Source: JAHWKS01 sp964458385 (lineage in GTDB: Bacteria > Planctomycetota > Planctomycetia > Pirellulales > Pirellulaceae). Taken from it: a stretch of DNA of 9,922 bases. The position numbers were made by a program, and so were the translations under genes. Under the pieces are notes generated by a model. That model was given only the letters and a program-made list of their open reading frames with translations. It was not told the origin of the DNA and ran no database searches. Positions 1 through 6,592 of the stretch are shown in pieces (position 1 is the first letter of the stretch; every line of letters starts with the position of its first letter). The DNA is taken from positions 1 through 9,922 of the forward strand of contig CAYWIS010000212.1 of NCBI GenBank assembly GCA_964458385.1. Reading direction: 5' to 3'.

Positions 1-9
1 ACACGCCTC

Positions 10-825
10 ATGATTGCCTTGCGGCGACGATTCAACACGCAACGCTCCATGCCCGCCAGTCGCTCAACCTCGAACTCTCCGCCCGCAATCGAGGTGGAGC
101 ACTTAACCGTCAGCTACGGTTCGACGCTGGCGTTGTTGGATGTCTCTTTTGCGATCGAGCCGGGAAAACTGGTAGGGGTGATCGGTCCCAATGGCTCGGG
201 CAAGTCGACGCTAATTAAAGCCATTCTCGGATTCGTCCACCCCGACTTTGGTGAAGTCCGATTGTTCGGCGAACCTGCCGAGAAGGCCAAAGGCCGTGTG
301 GCCTATGTGCCTCAGCGCGGCTCGGTCGATTGGGATTTCCCAGTCACCGTGCGCGAAGTGGCGTTGATGGGCCGGTACGGACATGTCCCTTGGTGGCGTG
401 ACTTAAGCGCCGAGGACTACCGAATCGCCGACGAAGCGCTGCGCATGGTCCGTATGGAGGAGTATGCCGATCGACAAATCGGCCAGCTTTCGGGCGGCCA
501 GCAACAGCGCGTATTCATGGCGAGAGCGATGGCCCAAGGCGCCGAGATCTTGCTCTTGGATGAGCCATTTGCTGGCGTCGACGCCGCTACGGAACGCGCA
601 ATCCTCGATGTTCTCGAGCGAACCCGCTCCGCCGGCCGCACGCTGGTGGTGGTCCATCACGATTTGGCCACCGCGGCCGAATATTTCGACGCGCTGATTC
701 TGCTCAAACAGCGGCTCTTTGCGTACGGCCCCCCCGAAGCCGTACTCCACGCCGATCTACTTGCCGAAGTGTACGAAGGCAAGATCAAAGCCTTCTCGGG
801 CCTGGAGCCGCGCAAGAAGTCGTAA
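10..825 (+). CDS. Metal-type (Zn/Mn family) ABC transporter ATP-binding protein
   Basis: This is the ATPase that would power an importer on the cytoplasmic face of the inner membrane, working with a permease and a periplasmic metal-binding protein. With the ATG at 10 it has 271 residues. Seen directly: Walker A GPNGSGKST (59-67), Q-loop Q102 in VPQRGSVDWDFP, signature LSGGQ (160-164), Walker B ILLLDEP (180-186) and the switch histidine in VVVHHDL (H217). The Q-loop context and the HHDL ending are typical of the ZnuC/MntB/SitB group; the metal itself cannot be read from the sequence. The frame is open to the left edge, so the start could lie outside the window. The ATG at 49 is an alternative, because conserved sequence begins only near residue 27. 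Neither start has a clear ribosome binding site. Permease and binding-protein genes are not visible downstream and are presumably to the left. Confidence 0.93.
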   Translation: MIALRRRFNTQRSMPASRSTSNSPPAIEVEHLTVSYGSTLALLDVSFAIEPGKLVGVIGPNGSGKSTLIKAILGFVHPDFGEVRLFGEPAEKAKGRVAYVPQRGSVDWDFPVTVREVALMGRYGHVPWWRDLSAEDYRIADEALRMVRMEEYADRQIGQLSGGQQQRVFMARAMAQGAEILLLDEPFAGVDAATERAILDVLERTRSAGRTLVVVHHDLATAAEYFDALILLKQRLFAYGPPEAVLHADLLAEVYEGKIKAFSGLEPRKKS

Positions 826-842
826 CTTTTGACTGAGGGCAG

Positions 843-860
843 AAACGCCATTCCGCGTTT
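843..860 (+). terminator. Weak hairpin after the ABC ATPase gene
   Basis: AAACGC (843-848) and GCGTTT (855-860) can pair around a 6-nt loop, 17 nt after the stop codon, and are followed by GTT. The stem is short and the T-run poor, so this is only a possible terminator for the ABC gene. Confidence 0.25.
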
Positions 861-923
861 GTTCCGCCCAAGCTCTGGCAGGCCCAAGTTCTGAGACGGC
901 GCCACAAAGGAGGCGAACCGCCC

Positions 924-939
924 AACGCAAATTTGCGTT
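924..939. repeat. Perfect 16-bp palindrome between convergent genes
   Basis: AACGCAAATTTGCGTT equals its own reverse complement. It lies 14 bp beyond the 3' end of the LarA-like gene and about 100 bp after the ABC gene. A smaller hairpin, GGCG/CGCC (912-922), sits beside it. Neither strand has a T-run after it, so it is not a normal intrinsic terminator. It could be a protein-binding site or a bidirectional 3' hairpin; the sequence does not decide. Confidence 0.6.
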
Positions 940-952
940 ACCGCACGCCTTA

Positions 953-2245
953 TTAGCCCGCTTTGGCGTGACTGCGACGAGCGTCGTGGAAGGCGGGCAA
1001 GAATCCGTGCTCGTCCAATGGCAGAGGGCGCGGTTCAATTAACACTTCCAAGTCGGCGCGCTGCTTGGCTTCTTCGTAGTACGCGCGCGAACACTCGACC
1101 TCGGCTACGTCGAGCGTGTTTCGGATCCACATTAGCCGGGCGTCGGGCGGATCAACCAACCCAATGGTCGGAAACGCATGATCAAGCATCTCGCGGTCGG
1201 TCGGATAGTCCAGTGGAATCATGGCCGCCGTGGGATGGCCGCCTGTCAGACAGTTAATGCGTGTGATTCGCCGGTCCATCTGCTCGACGGCCCGCGTCAG
1301 GCAAAACTCGGCCATGCCCAGCCCGGTAGCGTTGCCGTGCGTCTCGGGCGTAAGTCCACGAACGGCAATTCGCTTGATCTTAGGATACTCGTGCTCGGCC
1401 GCCGCGTGGTCGTTGTACTTGCGGCCCACCACGTTCGTGTCCATACCCGCCCCACTGATGTTCTTGCCAATCTCATCGACGATCAGCAGGTCGGCAACCT
1501 GGAAGGGCAACTTGGGCATCCATTTGCGGGCCAACAGCAGCAGTTCTTTTTCTCGCTCCTCGAACTCCTGGGGATGCACTGCGGTAATTTGAGCCGTCTC
1601 GTCGTAGCCGTTTTCGACGATCGCCACCCCGGCGACAATGCGACACCGTTGTAAAACCTCGCGTCCCACGCTGCGGACGATTTGGCCGAAGCTGTAGTTC
1701 ATAATGGCCCGATGGTAGAGCTTGGCGCCTTCGTGCTTCCCCAAGCCAATGAGCATCATCTTCATCAGGCCGCTTTCGATGTCTCCCACAAACCCCGTGT
1801 GGGGTTTCACCCGCCCGGCCACAACCACATGGTCCGCTTCGAACGCGTGCCGGTCGAAGTACACCGGAAAACCTTCCTCAGCATGGCATACAACGACAGT
1901 TTCCATGCTCGAGCGGATCGGACAGCCCACAAATTGTTCCGTCACGCCGTAGCCTTCGACAATCTTCCGCTGTCCTTCGGCCGTACCGCCGCCGTGGCTC
2001 CCCATCGCGGGCACGATGAACGGCTTAGCGCCTAGCCGCACAAAATGCTGCACAATGGCCCGCGTAATCAAGTGAATGTTCGCAATGCCCCGGCTTCCTA
2101 CGGTAATCGCCACGCTGTCTCCCGGCTTGACTTTCTGCCCCAGTTGCAGCCGTGCAAGCTGCGTCTCGGTTTCGGCCTCCACATCCAGAATGCGGGGTCG
2201 CTCCCAGTGCTGACGAACACGAAAGATTTCGGGATAGGCGGTCAT
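953..2245 (-). CDS. LarA-like (DUF2088, lactate racemase domain) protein
   Basis: A 430-residue protein of the lactate racemase/DUF2088 superfamily. Lactate racemase LarA uses a nickel-pincer nucleotide to racemise lactate, and relatives act on other 2-hydroxy acids. What supports the call is an N-terminal ITVGSRG segment (47-53), GSHGGGTAEGQ with H84 (82-92), KPHTGF with H149 (147-152), then ESGLMKMMLIGLGKHEGAK (157-175), and a C-terminal half with GMDTNVVGR (267-275) and LTGGHPTAA (333-341). The family length is about 420-430, so it looks complete. In LarA the cofactor-linking lysine follows the second catalytic histidine by 10 residues in a GGRK context. Here that motif is absent and the candidate lysines K162 and K170 are 13 and 21 residues away. 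Cofactor use and substrate are therefore unknown. No larB, larC or larE gene is visible in the window. The ATG start lacks a convincing ribosome binding site. Confidence 0.85.
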   Translation of the reverse strand: MTAYPEIFRVRQHWERPRILDVEAETETQLARLQLGQKVKPGDSVAITVGSRGIANIHLITRAIVQHFVRLGAKPFIVPAMGSHGGGTAEGQRKIVEGYGVTEQFVGCPIRSSMETVVVCHAEEGFPVYFDRHAFEADHVVVAGRVKPHTGFVGDIESGLMKMMLIGLGKHEGAKLYHRAIMNYSFGQIVRSVGREVLQRCRIVAGVAIVENGYDETAQITAVHPQEFEEREKELLLLARKWMPKLPFQVADLLIVDEIGKNISGAGMDTNVVGRKYNDHAAAEHEYPKIKRIAVRGLTPETHGNATGLGMAEFCLTRAVEQMDRRITRINCLTGGHPTAAMIPLDYPTDREMLDHAFPTIGLVDPPDARLMWIRNTLDVAEVECSRAYYEEAKQRADLEVLIEPRPLPLDEHGFLPAFHDARRSHAKAG

Positions 2246-2368
2246 ACGAAGTCGACGGGCAAAGAAAGTTTTTAGACGTTACGCCAGCAGACGGTGGTCA
2301 CCCAAAACCGGCGGAGCCGCCATTGCTGCTAGAGCGCCGCGGGGGAAGGAGCGACTCCCAGAGCATCC

Positions 2369-2404
2369 CTCGCTAACGCCGCGAGCATTATAGCGAAAGC
2401 GAGC
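2369..2404. repeat. Small palindromic cluster in the surE/LarA-like spacer
   Basis: CTCGC (2369-2373) and GCGAG (2381-2385) form a 5-bp stem with a 7-nt loop. TCGCTA (2370-2375) can instead pair with TAGCGA (2391-2396), and GCGAGC is directly repeated at 2381-2386 and 2399-2404. The cluster encloses the TATAAT box, so a minus-strand transcript would begin with this hairpin. The remainder of the 177-bp spacer holds GGCG/CGCC (2310-2321) with a 4-nt loop followed on the minus strand by GGTTTT, and no open reading frame I can support. The CCTCGCTAACG core resembles short dispersed palindromes I recall from planctomycete spacers; this is memory, not a search. Confidence 0.45.
2387..2392 (-). promoter_or_regulatory. 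TATAAT -10 box upstream of the LarA-like gene
   Basis: Read on the minus strand this is a perfect TATAAT, about 140 nt before the LarA-like start codon. At 17-bp spacing the -35 position reads ACGTCA, a 3/6 match to TTGACA, so only the -10 is good. If active, it would give the LarA-like gene its own transcript, separate from surE, with a structured leader. Confidence 0.4.
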
Positions 2405-2422
2405 TATTGTGACGTGAGCCAT

Positions 2423-3154
2423 TTAGGAACTTCGCGGCGGGCGAGCAACATTCGTGGGATGAATTTCGGTCACGGCAATGCGGCCCGAGAAACACACGTC
2501 CACGTCGCTTCCGGCGCGTCGCGGACGGTTGTGATAGTTGCTGCGAAAGTAATACCCGTCGTCTCGACGTTCATAAGCAACGGGTAAGGGGTGAAGGTCC
2601 AACTCGGCAAACTCCAAGGCAACCTCAGACGCGTCGATCCGTGGCGGCTCATCGCTTGGCCCCCAATCGGGAAAGTTGACATTCCAGAACGAACCCAGCG
2701 CCAGCGGTTCGTTCACCAGGCGTTCAAACACACGATGAGCCGCAATCTGCGCACGCCGCCACTCGATCGTCTTGCTGCGGCGGTACTGCGACATGGCAAT
2801 CGCCCGCCGTCCGAAGAGCGCCGCCTCGCGGGCCGCCGCCACGGTTCCCGAAAGGTATACATCGACCCCCAGGTTGCCTCCATCGTTGACCCCCGAGACG
2901 ATCCAGTCGACGTCTTCCGCCAGATGCACCAACGCCAGCCGTACACAATCGGCTGGCGAGCCGCTAACGGCAAACCGCCCCTCGCCACGTTCTTCAACGC
3001 GCAGCGCTTCGTCGGTGGTCGCCCGATGGCTACATCCCGAGAGCGGCCGGTCGGGCGCCACAACAATCGTTTCTCCTAAGTCGCGCAACGCCGCGGCCAA
3101 CGCGTTAATCCCTGGAGCGTCAATGCCGTCGTCGTTCGTTAGCAAGATTTTCAT
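2423..3154 (-). CDS. surE: 5'/3'-nucleotidase SurE
   Basis: SurE is a cytoplasmic metal-dependent phosphatase that removes phosphate from nucleoside monophosphates. With the ATG at 3154 the protein is 243 residues, close to the usual 250, and opens with the canonical MKILLTNDDGIDAPG. Metal ligands expected for the family are visible: D8 and D9 in NDDG, S39 in APDRPLSGCSHR and N90 in VSGVNDGGNLG. The segment YLSGTVAAAREAALFG (100-115) is also typical. An upstream ATG at 3193 adds 13 residues; I prefer the downstream start because the family begins at MKIL and a GGA lies about nine bases before it. The gene follows the aminotransferase on the same strand after a 75-bp gap. A TATAAT box overlapping that gene's stop codon suggests it may also have its own promoter. 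Confidence 0.95.
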   Translation of the reverse strand: MKILLTNDDGIDAPGINALAAALRDLGETIVVAPDRPLSGCSHRATTDEALRVEERGEGRFAVSGSPADCVRLALVHLAEDVDWIVSGVNDGGNLGVDVYLSGTVAAAREAALFGRRAIAMSQYRRSKTIEWRRAQIAAHRVFERLVNEPLALGSFWNVNFPDWGPSDEPPRIDASEVALEFAELDLHPLPVAYERRDDGYYFRSNYHNRPRRAGSDVDVCFSGRIAVTEIHPTNVARPPRSS

Positions 3155-3228
3155 CGTATATCCAACGCGACGGTTCCCCGCCGCTGTAGTCATAATTCTC
3201 GTTCAAAAGCGTTGCGCCGCGACGAAGA

Positions 3229-3234
3229 ATTATA
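3229..3234 (-). promoter_or_regulatory. TATAAT -10 box upstream of surE
   Basis: A perfect TATAAT on the minus strand overlaps the TAA stop of the aminotransferase gene and lies 75 nt before the preferred surE start. No good -35 is seen at 16-18 bp; a TTGGAA lies 22 bp upstream, which is too far. It could be chance. Confidence 0.35.
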
Positions 3235-4384
3235 CCGCCCAGCGTGTGGCGATCTTTTCCAAAGCCGACACCACCTGTTCTAACTCGTACCGCGGGCGCA
3301 AGAGAATGGGGTGGTGCAAGAGAACGGTCGAGGCGGCCGCTTGAGCGGCATTCGCCAGGTCGCCCACTTTGCGGCACCGCGATGCGGGACGCTTGACGAA
3401 TCCCTGAAACCCCACATCCATGGCGACCCCCTCGGCCTGAACCGCCGCTAGGAATGCATCGCGAGGGCGACCACCGAGCGCCGTTCCGTCGTATCGCCAC
3501 GCCAACTTATAAAAGCTCGGCTCTCCGGCGCCGGGCGGATTATGTAGCGGTTGGAGAAACGCGAACCTTCGGCATTGCTCAATCAACCACAGGGCGTTCT
3601 CACAACGCTCGCGGTTGCGCTGAGAAAGTTTCTCTAGTTGGGGCGGCAGCACGGCCGCTTGCAACTCGCTGAGGGGAAAGGCATGGTTGCCGCGTTCGCA
3701 GTAGATTTTCACGCGTTGCAGCACCTCGGGTTGTTGGATCAGCAGCGCTCCGCCGCGGCCGGCAGTAAGGAGCTTGCTGCCGCCGAAACTCAGCACGCCC
3801 ACCTCACCCCACGTTCCCGCCAAGCGGCCATAGACCACCGCGCCCGGCGCTTGGCATGCATCTTCCACGAGCGCCAATCCGCGGGCGTCGGCCAAGGCGC
3901 GAAGCGCCGGCATTGGCGCCAGTCCGCCGTGCAGATGCGAGACAATCACAGCCCGGGTCCGGTCGCTTAACGCAGCTTCGACCGCCGACGCCGTAAGGCA
4001 CCAGTTCTCGGCGGAAATGTCGACCAAGACCGGCCTGGCGCCAACCGACTCCACTGCGCGAAAGTTCCCGCTAAAGTCATACGCGGCCAAAATGACTTCG
4101 TCGCCTTCTCCGATCTTCAGCCCTCGTAAGGCAAGTTCGACCGCCAGCGTTCCCGATGAGCACAGCAGCACATGCGGAACCGCATGAAGCGCCGCCAGGC
4201 GTTCAATCAATTGCGATGTAAACGCGCCGTGATAGCGTCCCCAATCGCCGCTCGCGTAAACCGTTTGGAGCGATGCCTGTACGTCGTCATCGACCAGCGG
4301 CCAAGAGGGTGGCCCTTGCGGAGCCGCCGGCGGCCCGCCTTCAATCGCCAGCAGGGGCTCGGAAATATTCGATGAGGTAGGCAT
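3230..4384 (-). CDS. DegT/DnrJ/EryC1/StrS-family PLP aminotransferase
   Basis: A 384-residue fold-type I PLP enzyme of the family that mostly aminates keto-sugars for polysaccharide, lipopolysaccharide or antibiotic pathways. Visible features are the phosphate-binding CSSGTLAVELAL (75-86), ILAAYDFSGNFRAVE (98-112), SHLHGGLAPMPAL (149-161), VEDACQAPGA with D175 for the pyridine nitrogen (173-182), and FGGSKLLTAGRGGAL with K204 as the Schiff-base lysine (200-214). Length is normal. The frame extends upstream to a TTG at 4522, but that would overlap the GspF-like gene; the ATG at 4384 matches where the family begins. A purine-rich GAGGGAG lies 13 nt upstream, partly inside a hairpin. No sugar dehydratase, epimerase or glycosyltransferase gene is nearby, so the substrate cannot be assigned. 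Confidence 0.92.
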   Translation of the reverse strand: MPTSSNISEPLLAIEGGPPAAPQGPPSWPLVDDDVQASLQTVYASGDWGRYHGAFTSQLIERLAALHAVPHVLLCSSGTLAVELALRGLKIGEGDEVILAAYDFSGNFRAVESVGARPVLVDISAENWCLTASAVEAALSDRTRAVIVSHLHGGLAPMPALRALADARGLALVEDACQAPGAVVYGRLAGTWGEVGVLSFGGSKLLTAGRGGALLIQQPEVLQRVKIYCERGNHAFPLSELQAAVLPPQLEKLSQRNRERCENALWLIEQCRRFAFLQPLHNPPGAGEPSFYKLAWRYDGTALGGRPRDAFLAAVQAEGVAMDVGFQGFVKRPASRCRKVGDLANAAQAAASTVLLHHPILLRPRYELEQVVSALEKIATRWAV

Positions 4385-4401
4385 GAAATGGCTGTGGCTC
4401 C

Positions 4402-4427
4402 CTCGTTGCGGAAGACCTCCGAACGAG
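4402..4427 (-). promoter_or_regulatory. Intercistronic hairpin between the GspF-like and aminotransferase genes
   Basis: CTCGTT (4402-4407) pairs with AACGAG (4422-4427), and CGGA (4409-4412) with TCCG (4418-4421). This gives ten pairs with one bulged base and a 5-nt loop, filling most of the 44-bp gap directly after the GspF-like stop codon. No T-run follows, so a terminator is unlikely. The base of the stem includes part of the GAGGGAG that could bind the ribosome for the aminotransferase gene, so it may influence its translation or mRNA processing. Confidence 0.45.
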
Positions 4428-4428
4428 T

Positions 4429-5463
4429 CTACAGCCCGTAATTCGCGGGGGTAATCGCGTTGATATAAAACATGGCTAAACGGAAGATCGCCGCGATAAT
4501 AATGATGGCCACAATCCCCCAAACCGCAAACGACGCCAGCACGGTAAGCATGCCGGACGACGTTTCGGCCCGCTTCCGGTAATCCTCGGAGAGCCGCAAC
4601 AACGACTCGGGCAAGGCGCCCGCCATTTCGCCGTTGGCGACCACATCGAGAAACTCGGCAGGAAAGGCGCCGCTCCGGGCGAAGGCTTCATGAATCTCGG
4701 CGCCCTGGGCCAACAGGTCGTCGATCTTCCGTTGAAACGAATTGTAATAAGGGTTGTTCGCACTGCGCAAAGCCAGCTTGACGGACCGCCGGGGATCCAT
4801 TCCCGCATTGTTCGCCATCGCCAGCGACCAGGCCACGCGCGAAAGGGCCATCATCTCTAAGCATTTGCCGAGCATCGGTACGCGCATCAGCAGCCGAAGC
4901 GGCCACGTTCCCAGCCGGCCGCTCATAAAACTCCACACCCCAAACGCCAGAACGGCGCCCACGCCGCCAACAATTAACAGGTAATTCACCAGTCCTGGCA
5001 CGCCGGCCCCAATCCCCAGCACGTCGAACACAGGGGTTCCATCGGGATTGAGGGGAACCAATGTCCCCATCAAGAGGATAAGCAGGCCGATAATCACAAT
5101 GGCGGCGAAGAGTTCAAGAGCCGGCAAGAAGATGCCCCACAGGAACGTGCGGCGCAATTGGAGGATATGCTGATACTGCTCGCCCAGTTGCAGGAATACT
5201 TCATCCACCTTGCCGGTTTTCTCGCCCACGGCGACCATCTCGCACACCAAGGGCGGAAAATAGCCGTTCTCGTTGGCCAATGCGCTCGCCATCGACTGCC
5301 CGGCGCCAATTGCCCGACCGACACGATCCATCACCTCACGTTGCCGCGGCGAACCGCGTTTGGCTTCGTGCTGGAACACCGTGCGCACATCAACTCCCGC
5401 GCGGAGCGCTGTGCCGATCCGATTGCAAAACCGCGCTAGTTGTGAGGTGCTAATATGAGCCAT
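4429..5463 (-). CDS. GspF/PilC-type type II secretion system F domain membrane protein
   Basis: A 344-residue inner-membrane protein of the family that forms the platform on which type II secretion or type IV pilus ATPases assemble pseudopilins. It contains two T2SF domains. The first covers about residues 7-105, ending near VAVGEKTGKVDEVFLQLGEQY (78-98). The second covers about 205-300, with a matching NGEMAGALPESLLRLSEDY (277-295). Hydrophobic spans are near 109-135, 160-180 and 307-330, the usual GspF arrangement. The family is usually about 400 residues; this one is short at the N-terminus, where GspF carries an extra cytoplasmic segment. The ATG at 5463 is preferred; a TTG at 5499 would add 12 residues and has a GGGGTG four bases upstream. 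No secretion ATPase, GspD or pilin gene is nearby, so its partners must be elsewhere. Confidence 0.88.
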   Translation of the reverse strand: MAHISTSQLARFCNRIGTALRAGVDVRTVFQHEAKRGSPRQREVMDRVGRAIGAGQSMASALANENGYFPPLVCEMVAVGEKTGKVDEVFLQLGEQYQHILQLRRTFLWGIFLPALELFAAIVIIGLLILLMGTLVPLNPDGTPVFDVLGIGAGVPGLVNYLLIVGGVGAVLAFGVWSFMSGRLGTWPLRLLMRVPMLGKCLEMMALSRVAWSLAMANNAGMDPRRSVKLALRSANNPYYNSFQRKIDDLLAQGAEIHEAFARSGAFPAEFLDVVANGEMAGALPESLLRLSEDYRKRAETSSGMLTVLASFAVWGIVAIIIIAAIFRLAMFYINAITPANYGL

Positions 5464-5681
5464 GGCCTTGGGTACGCTCGGACAAGCAGAATCGTTCAAA
5501 CCGCACCCCAGTAAAACGACCGGCCACGCGGACGTCCAGCAGATTGCGGAACAGGCGTCGGTCTCTGGAAGTGTGGCAATTCATCGCCGCAAGGGGCAGG
5601 GGGCGAAGGTCCTTTGACCCGCCAAAAGACAAAGGCGGAGTTAAGTTTCCGCACACGCAAGGGTGTGATCTTCTCTCGGGG

Positions 5682-5702
5682 GCCGCCCGTGCGGCGGCTT
5701 TT
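5682..5702 (+). terminator. GC-rich hairpin followed by TTTT upstream of tyrA
   Basis: GCCGCC (5682-5687) pairs with GGCGGC (5693-5698) around the loop CGTGC, followed at once by TTTT, a shape like an intrinsic terminator for plus-strand transcripts. No plus-strand gene precedes it closely; it lies just ahead of the tyrA -10 box and may insulate that promoter from upstream transcription. Elsewhere in the 283-bp divergent spacer (5464-5746) I see weak hairpins (CACAC/GTGTG at 5652-5667; CCTTTG/CAAAGG at 5611-5635 overlapping CCGCC/GGCGG at 5619-5638) but no gene or clear minus-strand promoter. Confidence 0.45.
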
Positions 5703-5703
5703 C

Positions 5704-5712
5704 TGCTACAAT
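5704..5712 (+). promoter_or_regulatory. Extended -10 promoter element for tyrA
   Basis: TGCTACAAT matches the extended -10 pattern TGnTATAAT at all but one position. It lies 34 nt before the tyrA ATG, giving a leader of roughly 28 nt. The -35 region is GC-rich hairpin sequence without TTGACA, which is tolerable for an extended -10 promoter. It would drive tyrA, purL and possibly purQ. Confidence 0.5.
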
Positions 5713-5746
5713 CCTATTCTCCGCAGGACACGAAAGACAGCAACCG

Positions 5747-6592
5747 ATGACGCAGCGCGACACCGTAGCCATTTTGGGGGCGGGGCTGATTGGCGGCTCG
5801 ATTGGCTTGGCGCTGCGGCGTCGTCGGTTAGCCCGCCGTGTGATTGGCGTCGGCCGGAGCGAAAGTTCGCTCCAGAAGGCGCTGGCCCGAGAGGCGATTA
5901 CCGACGCGACGACCGATCTGGTCACGGGGGTGGCGCAGGCCGAACTGGTCATCGTGTGCACGCCCGTTTGCCACATTGTGGACCATGTGCGTCAAGTTGC
6001 CCGACACGCGCTTCCCGGCGCATTGATTACCGACGTTGGCAGCACCAAGGGCGAGATCGTCGCCGCATTAGACGAGGGTTTGCCGCGCGATGCGGTGTTT
6101 GTCGGCAGTCATCCGATGGCCGGCAGCGAAAAGACGGGGGCCGAGTTTGCCGAGGCCGACCTGTTCGTCGGCCGGGCTACAATCATCACCCCTACCGAAC
6201 GCACCCCACCGGCAGCAGTCGAAGAGATTGAAGCATTCTGGCGGTCGCTCGGTTCGCAGGTCTACCGAATGTCGCCCCAGGCGCATGACGCCGCGGTGGC
6301 CACGGTCAGCCATACACCGCATATCCTCGCCTCGATCATGGCGGCGATGACCCCCGAGGAACTGCTGCCTCTGGTGGGCGGCGGTTGGCTCGATACAACG
6401 CGCATCGCCGCGGGCGATGTCGAATTGTGGCGGCAGATCCTTACGGAGAACCGCCGCCACGTCTTGCGGTCGCTAGGTGAGTTTGAGAAAACGCTGGCAT
6501 CGTTCCGCGACGCCCTAGCGCGCGGCGACGACGCCGAATTTGTACGTCTTTTGGAGCAGGGAAAACGCCGTCGTGACGCTGTGGGAAATTGA
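5747..6592 (+). CDS. tyrA: Prephenate dehydrogenase (TyrA)
   Basis: This cytoplasmic enzyme oxidatively decarboxylates prephenate to 4-hydroxyphenylpyruvate with NAD(P)+, the committed step to tyrosine. An arogenate dehydrogenase cannot be excluded. The protein has 281 residues. The N-terminal Rossmann fold shows AILGAGLIGGSIGLAL (8-23). SHPMAGSEKTG (121-131) carries the expected catalytic histidine H122. SHTPHILAS (188-196) and GGGWLDTTRIAAGDVELW (211-228) belong to the helical dimerisation domain, with R219 as the likely substrate arginine. There is no chorismate mutase and no C-terminal ACT domain, so inhibition by tyrosine through an ACT domain is not expected. The ATG at 5747 is the only good start, but it lacks a clear ribosome binding site. 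The last 20 bp overlap purL, suggesting translational coupling. Confidence 0.95.
   Translation: MTQRDTVAILGAGLIGGSIGLALRRRRLARRVIGVGRSESSLQKALAREAITDATTDLVTGVAQAELVIVCTPVCHIVDHVRQVARHALPGALITDVGSTKGEIVAALDEGLPRDAVFVGSHPMAGSEKTGAEFAEADLFVGRATIITPTERTPPAAVEEIEAFWRSLGSQVYRMSPQAHDAAVATVSHTPHILASIMAAMTPEELLPLVGGGWLDTTRIAAGDVELWRQILTENRRHVLRSLGEFEKTLASFRDALARGDDAEFVRLLEQGKRRRDAVGN
6558..6562 (+). promoter_or_regulatory. Ribosome binding site setting the purL GTG start
   Basis: AGGGA lies 10 nt before the GTG at 6573, inside the end of tyrA. It supports GTG over the in-frame TTG at 6540, which would add 11 residues with no resemblance to the PurS family. Confidence 0.5.

Noticed and set aside
906..913. 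Strong Shine-Dalgarno-like AAAGGAGG on the plus strand
   Set aside because: No ATG, GTG or TTG lies at a workable distance; the nearest TTG (933-935) is about 19 nt away and inside the palindrome, so no small gene is supported.
1178..1654. 158-residue plus-strand reading frame inside the LarA-like gene
   Set aside because: It is antisense to a clear conserved protein and has no recognisable motif of its own.
4385..4522. N-terminal extension of the aminotransferase to a TTG at 4522
   Set aside because: It would overlap the GspF-like coding region by about 90 bp and adds 46 residues unlike the family; the ATG at 4384 fits better.
5544..5750. 68-residue plus-strand reading frame whose TGA overlaps the tyrA ATG
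   Set aside because: It starts at TTG without a ribosome binding site, runs through the terminator-like hairpin and the -10 element, and its product resembles no family I know.
6540..6572. TTG start for purL adding 11 residues
   Set aside because: The extra residues lie in tyrA coding sequence and do not fit the PurS-like beginning; the GTG at 6573 has AGGGA at good spacing.
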